The notes under the pieces are model-generated. The model saw only the letters and a list, made by a program, of their open reading frames with translations. It did no database searches and was not told the DNA's origin. Positions 1 through 5,332 of a stretch of 6,364 nucleotides of DNA are shown piece by piece. Position 1 is the first letter of the stretch; the number at the start of each line of letters is the position of its first letter. Position numbers and translations under genes: made by a program. Source of the DNA: an uncultured Bacteroidota bacterium. Its GTDB lineage: Bacteria; Bacteroidota; Bacteroidia; Chitinophagales; S012-47. The stretch is taken from positions 1 to 6,364 of the forward strand of contig CAJXXO010000155.1 in assembly GCA_913062655.1 (NCBI GenBank), read 5' to 3'.

Positions 1-647
1 AGGCTGGCATACAGGCCGGGCACAGAATTCCAGATCGGGAAGGTAGAACAGCCTACAACCAGCCCAATCCCTTTGGGCACCGGCTTATAGCGCTTGGCTA
101 CGGTAACATCAAACTTGCCCATTGGCTTTACCCACTCTTGCTCTTCCGGAAAACGGCTTTGCTCTTCGTACGCCATGGCAATGGCTTCCAGCGCCCGGTC
201 GTTGGCATGTGGCCCGGAGGCTTGAAATGACATCACAAAGCTCTGCCCTGTGGTGTGCATGGTGGCATAAGCGATCTCGTAGAAACGATCTTTGATGCGC
301 TCCAGGGAATCGATCAGTACTTCGGCACGATCGGCAATGGAGGCTTTCTTCCAGGCTTTGCGAGTTGCCTCCGCCTGGTTTACCAGCGTGTCGACAGCGT
401 AGCTTGGGTAGGTAACCCCCAGCGCCTCACGACTGTAGGGCGACTCTTCTTCACCGATCCAACGGTCAGGCGCCCCCTGTTGCAGCCGGTCGAAGGGCTG
501 ACCCAGTTGGGCTTGGTAGTCGCCCAGCCCTTTTTTAGGGGCTTCCTCGCCATAAGCTTTTGGGTGCTCCGGGTACTGGGCAAAGAATTTTCGTTCTTGA
601 TTGGCCTTAATGGCGTTGTTCAATATTTCCTGATACGCTTCAGTCAT
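1..647 (-). CDS. paaN: PaaN-like aldehyde dehydrogenase, phenylacetate degradation (N-terminal part, 3' end outside window)
   Basis: An ATG at 647 opens a frame that stays open to the left edge, giving 215 complete codons with no stop; the C-terminal part is cut off. The protein begins MTEAYQEILNNAIK and carries stretches I recognise from the MaoC-less PaaN family: YPEHPKAYGEE (25-35), SPYSREALGVTYP (69-81), the strongly conserved MHTTGQ...GPHANDRALEA (130-154), and the start of the NAD(P)-binding aldehyde dehydrogenase fold, VPKGIGLVVGCSTFPIWN (190-207). Family members are assigned to oxidation of the ring-opened semialdehyde in phenylacetyl-CoA breakdown in the cytosol; the catalytic Cys and Glu lie beyond the window and cannot be checked. 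The start follows the map stop by 11 bases with no clear ribosome binding site, so co-transcription is likely. The region was assigned by hand translation, and the family match is from memory of homologues. Whether other paa genes follow cannot be seen. Confidence 0.88.
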   Translation of the reverse strand, partial: MTEAYQEILNNAIKANQERKFFAQYPEHPKAYGEEAPKKGLGDYQAQLGQPFDRLQQGAPDRWIGEEESPYSREALGVTYPSYAVDTLVNQAEATRKAWKKASIADRAEVLIDSLERIKDRFYEIAYATMHTTGQSFVMSFQASGPHANDRALEAIAMAYEEQSRFPEEQEWVKPMGKFDVTVAKRYKPVPKGIGLVVGCSTFPIWNSVPGLYAS

Positions 648-658
648 AGTTGTATGTT

Positions 659-1435
659 TTAGGCAGTTGCTAATGCTTCTTCCACATAATCGAAGGTGGA
701 GAGGATCTCCGGTTCACCGTCCACAATGGCGACATCGTGCTCAAAGTGTGCGGAAGGCTTTCCGTCCAAGGTAACAATCGTCCAGCCATCGCGCAATTGC
801 TTCACCTTTCGGGTGCCGAGGTTTACCATCGGTTCAATGGCAATGACCAATCCTTCTTTCAGGCGCTTACCGGTGCCTTGCCGACCATAGTTGGGCACCT
901 CCGGTTTTTCATGCATGGCCTTGCCCAGCCCATGCCCTACCAGTTCGCGGACGACACCATAGCCGTGGTCTTCGCAATGGGTTTGTATGGCACTGGCAAT
1001 ATCACCGATCCGATTGCCGGCCTGCACTTGTTCGATGCCTTTGTACAGGCTTTCCCGGGTCACCGTCAGCAGGCGTTCCACCTCCGGACTTACTTCGCCT
1101 ACGGCAAAGGTGTAGGCATGGTCTCCGTAGTAGCCGTTCATCAGCACGCCACAATCGATGGAGATAATGTCTCCCTCCTCCAACGGTCTTTTGTTGGGAA
1201 TGCCATGCACCACCTGCTCATTTACCGAGGTACAGAGAGAATTGGGAAAATCGTAGAGGCCCAGAAAACCGGGCACACCACCATGGTCGCGGATAAACTC
1301 CTCTGCCAGGGTATCCAGGTGGAGGGGCGTTACGCCCGGCTTCACCTCTTTGGCCAGCATACCCAGTGTCTTCGAGACCAGCAGGGCGCTCTCGCGTATA
1401 ATCTCAATTTCCTCGCGTGTCTTGTAATAGATCAT
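659..1435 (-). CDS. map: Methionine aminopeptidase, type I (Map)
   Basis: This 258-residue protein removes the initiator methionine from nascent proteins after deformylation. All five metal ligands of the pita-bread fold are present: Asp94 (SIDCG), Asp105 (YGDHAYTF), His168 (VGHGLG), Glu201 (IEP) and Glu232 (HFEHD). Each is exactly three positions below its E. coli counterpart, and the conserved His77 of VVHGIP is also there. Length matches a bare type I enzyme, with no N-terminal zinc-finger or linker extension. Its ATG overlaps the TGA of the upstream HAD gene as ATGA (1432-1435), so translation is probably coupled and this start is secure. Many Bacteroidota carry map between secY and infA in the ribosomal protein cluster; here it lies in a different setting, in the same operon as def. 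It could therefore be either the only copy or a second one. The family call is essentially certain. Confidence 0.97.
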   Translation of the reverse strand: MIYYKTREEIEIIRESALLVSKTLGMLAKEVKPGVTPLHLDTLAEEFIRDHGGVPGFLGLYDFPNSLCTSVNEQVVHGIPNKRPLEEGDIISIDCGVLMNGYYGDHAYTFAVGEVSPEVERLLTVTRESLYKGIEQVQAGNRIGDIASAIQTHCEDHGYGVVRELVGHGLGKAMHEKPEVPNYGRQGTGKRLKEGLVIAIEPMVNLGTRKVKQLRDGWTIVTLDGKPSAHFEHDVAIVDGEPEILSTFDYVEEALATA

Positions 1436-1884
1436 CCAAACAATCGCTTTAGTAGTGAGCGCTTTTTACCGCTCTTATTATAGTGGGCCTCCGGGTTTTT
1501 CAGTTGGTGGTCGAAAGCCCCTCCTTCGGGATGCAACATTTGCCATATGGCCGGCCATCCTGGGAATCCACCCACATTTCTATCGTCAATGAATAAATCG
1601 GCCAACAGCTTGCGGTGTTCCATATGGCGGTACTCTTCCTCCGGGAAGTTTCTATTAACCGCGTAAAACTCAACCCCATGCTGTCGACAAAAGTCCACCG
1701 CTTCTTCCAGCAGTTCTCCTTCCCGGATGGTCCACAAGATCAAACGGTGACCCTTCTCCTGTAACGCTTTCAAGGTAGCAAAGGCAAAATCCATTTCCGG
1801 GCCGATAGCGGGGTACCGGTGCTCAACGATGGTGCCGTCAAAGTCAACGGCTATGGTTTTGGCCTCTTCGCTATACATGGGCAT
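1432..1884 (-). CDS. Small capless HAD-superfamily hydrolase, BT0820-like, substrate unknown
   Basis: The 150-residue protein has the HAD motifs in order: motif I DFDGTIVE with nucleophile Asp14 and acid/base Asp16, motif II LILWTIREG with Thr52, a Lys in HRKLLADLF (Lys92 is the likely motif III residue), and motif IV FIDDRN with Asp100 and Asp101 for magnesium. There is no room for a cap domain between motifs, so it is a C0-type phosphohydrolase. The motif I, motif II and FIDDRNVGG segments closely match Bacteroides thetaiotaomicron BT0820 as I remember it; that family has a structure but, to my knowledge, no settled substrate. A basic tail, KSGKKRSLLKRLFG (137-150), follows the core. The ATG shares one base with the gpmA stop (TAATG, 1882-1886) and the stop overlaps map (ATGA), so it is tightly embedded in the operon. 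A second ATG at 1878 (residue 3) is an equally usable start. Cytosolic; no signal peptide. Confidence 0.9.
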   Translation of the reverse strand: MPMYSEEAKTIAVDFDGTIVEHRYPAIGPEMDFAFATLKALQEKGHRLILWTIREGELLEEAVDFCRQHGVEFYAVNRNFPEEEYRHMEHRKLLADLFIDDRNVGGFPGWPAIWQMLHPEGGAFDHQLKNPEAHYNKSGKKRSLLKRLFG

Positions 1885-2498
1885 TACTCCAAGTAAAACG
1901 TTTTCAGCACATTCAGTTCATCATCCAGCTCATACACTTTGGGTGTACCGGTAGGAATTTCCACTTTCACGATCTCATCATCACCGTAGCCTTCCAGGTG
2001 CTTGATCAAGGCGCGAAGGCTATTGCCATGCGCAGCAATGATCACATTCTCCCCTTTTTTCAGGTGGGGTACGATTTCTTCCTCGTAGTACGGCATTACA
2101 CGGGCCCCCGTGTCTTTCAGGCTTTCTCCATTGGGAGGTGGCACATCATAGCTTCTCCGCCAAATATGCACCTGTTCTTCGCCAAAACGCTCGCGTGCCT
2201 CATCTTTGTTTTGTCCCTGCAGGTCGCCATACATGCGTTCGTTGAGGGCTTTGTCTTTATACACGGTCAGATGGGTTTGGCCGGTGCCCTCCAGAATAAT
2301 ATCCAGGGTATGCTGCGCGCGCTTCAGGGCTGAGGTGAAGGCAATATCAAAGGTATAGTCGCCTTCCTTCAGTTTTTCGGCTGCTTGCTGTGCTTCTTCA
2401 ATTCCCTTGGCAGACAGGTCGATGTCGATCCAGCCGGTGAAGCGGTTTTCTTTATTCCACAGGGATTGTCCATGTCTTACAATTACGAGTGTTGGCAT
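1884..2498 (-). CDS. gpmA: 2,3-bisphosphoglycerate-dependent phosphoglycerate mutase, short form
   Basis: This 204-residue enzyme interconverts 3- and 2-phosphoglycerate in glycolysis and gluconeogenesis in the cytosol. It starts MPTLVIVRHGQSLWN, with the phosphorylated His9 in the RHG motif; the other catalytic residues are Arg60 (LKRAQHT), Glu87 (LNERMYGDLQG) and His157 (AAHGNSLRA). The GDLQGQNK and RRSYDVPPP segments are typical of cofactor-dependent mutases rather than of the general phosphatase branch. The E. coli enzyme is about 250 residues; this one goes from VPPP almost directly to ESL, lacking about 25 residues there, which accounts for His157 versus His184. Such shortened forms are known in several bacterial groups, so I do not read it as a broken gene. 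The start lies 19 bases after the def stop, and its own stop overlaps the next start. No strong Shine-Dalgarno is visible. Confidence 0.96.
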   Translation of the reverse strand: MPTLVIVRHGQSLWNKENRFTGWIDIDLSAKGIEEAQQAAEKLKEGDYTFDIAFTSALKRAQHTLDIILEGTGQTHLTVYKDKALNERMYGDLQGQNKDEARERFGEEQVHIWRRSYDVPPPNGESLKDTGARVMPYYEEEIVPHLKKGENVIIAAHGNSLRALIKHLEGYGDDEIVKVEIPTGTPKVYELDDELNVLKTFYLE

Positions 2499-2517
2499 AG
2501 TCCAATGCGTTTTTCAG

Positions 2518-3075
2518 TTAATGAGGCATCAATGCGTAGTCTGCCTCCACCTTACCATTTGCAATGGCGCGCAGGTGAGGCCGCAATGATTTTTGTCGAT
2601 GTTTATGAATACGGTCGGTGATGAGCACACCTTCCAAGTGATCAAATTCGTGTTGAATCACCCGCGCCATATAGCCGGAAAAGCTCTCTTCGTGTGTTTC
2701 CATCAGGTGATCCTGGTACCGCACCCGGATGTGGGTGGGCCGCAATACACTGGCCTGCATATGGGGTAGGCTCAGGCAACCTTCCAGTTGGGTGGAAAAC
2801 AAACCACCCGTAGCCCGTATTTCTGGATTGATAAAAACCTTGCCCGGATATCGGGTTTCTTTATCAAAAAATGGATCCGTATGGCTGGGTTTGCCGGTAA
2901 TGAACAGGCGCAACCCCACATTGACCTGCGGTGCTGCCAAGCCGATGCCTCCGGCCGCAGCCATGGTGTCAAACATATCCTGAATCAGCTCCGGCAGCCC
3001 TTCCTGCTCGGGTGAAACAGGCGCTGCCGCTTGCTGCAAAATCGGTTGGCCATATGCTACGATAGGTCGAATCAT
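2518..3075 (-). CDS. def: Peptide deformylase
   Basis: This 185-residue metallo-hydrolase removes the formyl group from the N-terminal formyl-methionine of nascent proteins, the step before Map. All three family motifs are present: motif I GIGLAAPQ (43-50), motif II EGCLS with metal ligand Cys100, and motif III QHEFDH with ligands His142 and His146 and catalytic Glu143. About ten more residues separate motif I from motif II than in E. coli Def (a loop around 61-79, GKPSHTDPFFDKETRYPGK). After motif II the protein reads LPHMQASVLRP, where most deformylases have IPG or IPE followed by charged residues, so it is somewhat divergent and might be a second copy. Its ATG overlaps the pepE stop as ATGA (3072-3075), which fixes the start and implies translational coupling. 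No fmt gene is adjacent, unlike the E. coli def-fmt arrangement. Confidence 0.97.
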   Translation of the reverse strand: MIRPIVAYGQPILQQAAAPVSPEQEGLPELIQDMFDTMAAAGGIGLAAPQVNVGLRLFITGKPSHTDPFFDKETRYPGKVFINPEIRATGGLFSTQLEGCLSLPHMQASVLRPTHIRVRYQDHLMETHEESFSGYMARVIQHEFDHLEGVLITDRIHKHRQKSLRPHLRAIANGKVEADYALMPH

Positions 3076-3788
3076 GGCGCCAATAAGTGAGCCGTTATGG
3101 GTCCTGGGTGCACTTCGATAGGGGCCCGGTCAGCGAAAAACAGACGAGCCGGTAATGTCCCCTCCAACTCAATTTCGTTTTCCTGAATGGTCAGCCAACT
3201 GCCTTCCCGCAGGCCTACTACCGGTTGGGTATTGAATTGGTGAAACTCCTTGATGCGCGTCTCCCGGGTTTCTCCCTTGTGGGTACTACCGGGGTCGGGA
3301 TCCAGGTAGTGTGGATTGAGGTTAAAGTCGACCAATTGAATGGCCTCAAAAGCAGGAGGATAGACAATGGGCATGTCGTTGGTGGTATTGATCGTCAGCC
3401 CGGCTACATTGGAGCCCGCACTGGTGCCCATGTAAGGCGTGCCCGTCTCTACCTGTTCTTTGATGATATCGAGCAATCCGTGTTGGTAGAGGTCGCGCAG
3501 CAGCACAAAGGTGTTGCCGCCACCGATAAAGATGCCCTCACTCTTTACGAGAGCTTGCTTGGGGTCATTCGCATGGTGAATGCTCAGCAAGCGGATGCCG
3601 AGGTCGTCAAACTTGGCTTTTGCTTTGGCGTAATATTCCTCGTGGCTAATCCCGCTGGGGCGGGCATACGGCACGAAAAGGACATGCTCCGCTCCTTGAA
3701 AGAGCTTTTGCACCGCTTTCCCGGCATAGTCGAGGTAGCCACTTCCATGCACAGTCGATGTAGAAAAAAGCTTGATGGTTCCTTTCAT
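3072..3788 (-). CDS. pepE: Dipeptidase E (Asp-X dipeptidase), peptidase family S51
   Basis: From the ATG at 3788 the protein has 238 residues, close to the 229 of the enterobacterial enzyme. PepE is a cytosolic serine peptidase that hydrolyses dipeptides with N-terminal aspartate. Recognisable segments are FIGGGNTFVLLRDL (87-100), the nucleophile elbow GTSAGSN with Ser123, TTNDMPIVYP with Asp138, LNPHY with His160, HKGETRETRI (170-179) and GLREGSW with Glu195. Ser, Asp, His and Glu are all offset by three from Ser120, Asp135, His157 and Glu192 of the Salmonella enzyme, so the active site is intact. The frame extends 16 codons further up to an ATG at 3836, but those residues (MGLPQIPYFCG...) match nothing in the family and contain a promoter-like motif, so 3788 is preferred. 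It is probably the first gene of the operon and overlaps def by four bases. Confidence 0.95.
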   Translation of the reverse strand: MKGTIKLFSTSTVHGSGYLDYAGKAVQKLFQGAEHVLFVPYARPSGISHEEYYAKAKAKFDDLGIRLLSIHHANDPKQALVKSEGIFIGGGNTFVLLRDLYQHGLLDIIKEQVETGTPYMGTSAGSNVAGLTINTTNDMPIVYPPAFEAIQLVDFNLNPHYLDPDPGSTHKGETRETRIKEFHQFNTQPVVGLREGSWLTIQENEIELEGTLPARLFFADRAPIEVHPGPITAHLLAP

Positions 3789-3790
3789 AC

Positions 3791-3805
3791 GGGCGGTTTT
3801 CGCCC
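3791..3805 (-). other. Short GC-rich hairpin just before the pepE start
   Basis: Read on the minus strand, GGGCG-AAAAC-CGCCC can form a 5-base-pair all-GC stem with a 5-base loop. It ends two bases before the preferred pepE ATG (3788). No U-run follows, so it is not a standard intrinsic terminator for the upstream lipoprotein gene. If transcribed into the leader it could hinder ribosome access, but if transcription starts near 3800 the upstream arm would be only partly in the RNA. It may be chance. Confidence 0.3.
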
Positions 3806-3807
3806 CA

Positions 3808-3815
3808 CAAAAGTA
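3808..3815 (-). promoter_or_regulatory. Candidate Bacteroidota -7 promoter element (TACTTTTG) for the pepE-def-gpmA-HAD-map operon
   Basis: The minus strand reads TACTTTTG, a perfect match to the Bacteroidota sigma-A -7 consensus TAnnTTTG. It lies in the largest gap of the window, 20 bases upstream of the preferred pepE ATG. Transcription would be expected to start a few bases downstream, around 3800-3806, giving a short leader. No good TTTG or TTG -33 element is found at the usual distance upstream (about 3833-3841 reads AATGGGTC-like sequence), so the match is half of a promoter only. Confidence 0.45.
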
Positions 3816-3850
3816 AGGGATTTGAGGCAGACCCATTGGGCCCGAAACGA

Positions 3851-4570
3851 TTAGTTGACGGTAAGGGTAAACTCCCGTAAGGTGCGGTTATTTACCCGGT
3901 CGGCTGCTTCTACGCGAAGGGTGTAAGTACCTGCAATATTGGGTGCCTTGAAATTGGTATCGAATATCTGATTGAGCTGATCAAAGGGTACCACATGGCT
4001 GTTGATCACCGCTCCGGTAGGTGGATCGATGATCTTACAAAAAAGGCCGCCCAACTGGCTGTCGTCCTTCATTTGTCCTTCCACGGTTATAGGCGAACCG
4101 GGTGCCACAGTGAGCGGCCCAGCGGGCTGGTTCAAGGTAATGGTGGGTGCTTGCTGGTCATCGGCATTGTTCACCCGTATAATGCGCTCTTCTTTCATAG
4201 ATAGGTTGCCCGAGCGATCCAACGCCTGTATGGTCAGCCGGTAGACGCCTGAACACACATCACGATCAACATTGAGTATCGCTGTATCAATGGCCGCAGC
4301 CCCGGTAATACCTATCGATTGCCCGAATGTGTAGGGTGCCATCATATCGGGTACCGCCAGGGTAGGGTCTTCCGTGATAAGCATGGTGAGGGTATATTGC
4401 TTCAGCTCATCATTGTCGGTAAACTGGCTTACCACATCTATATCGTCACCTGAAAGAAAAACCTGTTGGGCCTGAGGCGATACGAGCACAGCCTCCGGCT
4501 CTATGATGTCGGTATCATTGCAGCCGATAAGCCCAAGGGCCAAAACAATCAATATCCAGCTATAGCGCAT
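3851..4570 (-). CDS. Lipoprotein with two Ig-like (DUF4625-style) domains, paralogue of the preceding gene
   Basis: From the ATG at 4570 the protein has 239 residues and begins MRYSWILIVLALGLIGC, a type II signal peptide with Cys17 as the lipidated residue; the frame's earlier TTG at 4576 adds only two residues. After an acidic stretch (NDTDIIEPE) come two beta-rich domains: one at about 25-135, with TDNDELKQYTLTM and ending GVYRLTIQALDRSGN, and one at about 141-239, starting APTITLNQP and ending GTYTLRVEAADRVNNR. This pattern resembles the DUF4625 lipoprotein domain common in Bacteroidota; I recall no defined function. It probably sits in the envelope, possibly on the surface. Cys106 and Cys178 could form a disulfide. 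The start lies 31 bases after the stop of lipoprotein A, with no clear ribosome binding site. The lipoprotein call is firm and the domain-family call is moderate. Confidence 0.82.
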   Translation of the reverse strand: MRYSWILIVLALGLIGCNDTDIIEPEAVLVSPQAQQVFLSGDDIDVVSQFTDNDELKQYTLTMLITEDPTLAVPDMMAPYTFGQSIGITGAAAIDTAILNVDRDVCSGVYRLTIQALDRSGNLSMKEERIIRVNNADDQQAPTITLNQPAGPLTVAPGSPITVEGQMKDDSQLGGLFCKIIDPPTGAVINSHVVPFDQLNQIFDTNFKAPNIAGTYTLRVEAADRVNNRTLREFTLTVN

Positions 4571-4601
4571 CCACAAATAATTCGGGCTCGAAATTACGGT
4601 A

Positions 4602-5315
4602 TTAGAGATAAACTAACAGGTTGAACGTCTGCGATTTCCTGTTATTGGCCCAATCGGCTACAATTAATCGCAATCGATAGCTACCCACAGGTCCATTGAG
4701 CGGAAGATCAAGTGCAACAGCTTGCTGACCGCCCCCCAAAGCAATGACACTATCTGCCACTATGGCTGCAGTGGCAAGCCGTTCTACCCGCAGTATCGCA
4801 TACGACAAGGCAACCGAATCGGACCCTTCGAAGTAGACCGACAAGGGGGTTCCTTGCAGCACAGAGTCGGGCACCACCACAGAATCGATGGTGGGGGCCG
4901 CTCCATCGTACTTGCTGCTCCAGCGCAAGTTCCGCACACGGGCGGCCACATTGCCCGCTTCATCGGTGGCACTTACCCGAAGTACGTAATCCCCCGCTGC
5001 CGCTGAATCGCCCAAAAGGCTTTCCAGAGACAGGAAATAGGTATTGCCCTCCACCAGCCAGGTGCTATCCCATTGATAGGGGGGCAATATCTGGGCCAGC
5101 GGAGTCAGCGAATCGAAATGGGGTGAAACGGAAAGGGCTACCTGTGTCAACTGTTCATTATCCACCACGGTACCCTCCCAGTAGAGTGTGTCACCATCCA
5201 TGACTGGCTGCCCCTCCCCTGGTGAAAGCAGGTACCACTCTGGCGCAACCTCATCGTTGGCAGGCCGGCAAGCGGCTAACCCAATAAGCAAACACAAGCC
5301 GATAAGCCTTCGCAT
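4602..5315 (-). CDS. Lipoprotein with two Ig-like (DUF4625-style) domains, immediately downstream of cysN
   Basis: Starting at the ATG at 5315 the protein has 237 residues and begins MRRLIGLCLLIGLAAC, a textbook lipoprotein signal with a basic n-region, short hydrophobic core, lipobox LAAC and lipidated Cys16. In-frame ATGs at 5330 and 5348 would add 5 or 11 residues (the latter overlapping cysN) and spoil the n-region, so they are less likely. The mature part starts RPANDEVAPE and has two beta-rich domains: about 25-134, with VDNEQLTQVALSV and GDYVLRVSATDEAGN, and about 140-237, starting APTIDSVVVP and ending GSYRLRLIVADWANNR. The landmarks match those of the next gene in order and position, so the two are paralogues. 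No function is known to me. It follows the cysN stop by 17 bases, but sulfate activation is cytosolic and gives no obvious clue to the role of an envelope lipoprotein. Confidence 0.82.
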   Translation of the reverse strand: MRRLIGLCLLIGLAACRPANDEVAPEWYLLSPGEGQPVMDGDTLYWEGTVVDNEQLTQVALSVSPHFDSLTPLAQILPPYQWDSTWLVEGNTYFLSLESLLGDSAAAGDYVLRVSATDEAGNVAARVRNLRWSSKYDGAAPTIDSVVVPDSVLQGTPLSVYFEGSDSVALSYAILRVERLATAAIVADSVIALGGGQQAVALDLPLNGPVGSYRLRLIVADWANNRKSQTFNLLVYL

Positions 5316-5319
5316 AGCG

Positions 5320-5327
5320 CAAAGGTA
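5320..5327 (-). promoter_or_regulatory. Candidate -7 promoter element (TACCTTTG) before lipoprotein A
   Basis: The minus strand reads TACCTTTG, matching the Bacteroidota -7 consensus TAnnTTTG, in the 17-base gap between the cysN stop (5333) and the preferred ATG at 5315. The motif ends only four bases before the ATG, so a transcript from here would be leaderless or nearly so. No TTTG or TTG is seen at -33. By chance, one or two matches to a six-fixed-base motif are expected on one strand of a window this size, so this is weak evidence. Confidence 0.25.
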
Positions 5328-5332
5328 CATGC

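Noticed and set aside
737..1483. A 248-codon open frame on the plus strand across map, and similar long plus-strand frames at 255-662, 1998-2333, 3225-3854 and 5480-5962
   Set aside because: Each is in the register exactly opposite the minus-strand gene it covers, so it stays open simply because those genes rarely use TTA, CTA or TCA codons there. The translations match no family I recognise, while the minus-strand proteins have full catalytic motif sets.
2120..2145. An internal deletion damaging gpmA
   Set aside because: The missing segment of about 25 residues relative to E. coli is clean and in frame, and all catalytic residues remain; short forms of this enzyme are known in other bacteria.
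2348..2355. TACCTTTG on the minus strand inside gpmA, and TATGTTTG inside def at 2970-2977, both matching the -7 consensus
   Set aside because: Both lie well within coding sequence. With six fixed bases, one or two matches are expected by chance on one strand over this length, so I do not call them promoters.
3791..3805. The hairpin as a terminator for the lipoprotein gene
   Set aside because: The stem is only five pairs and is followed by GTATGAAAGG, with no U-run on the minus strand.
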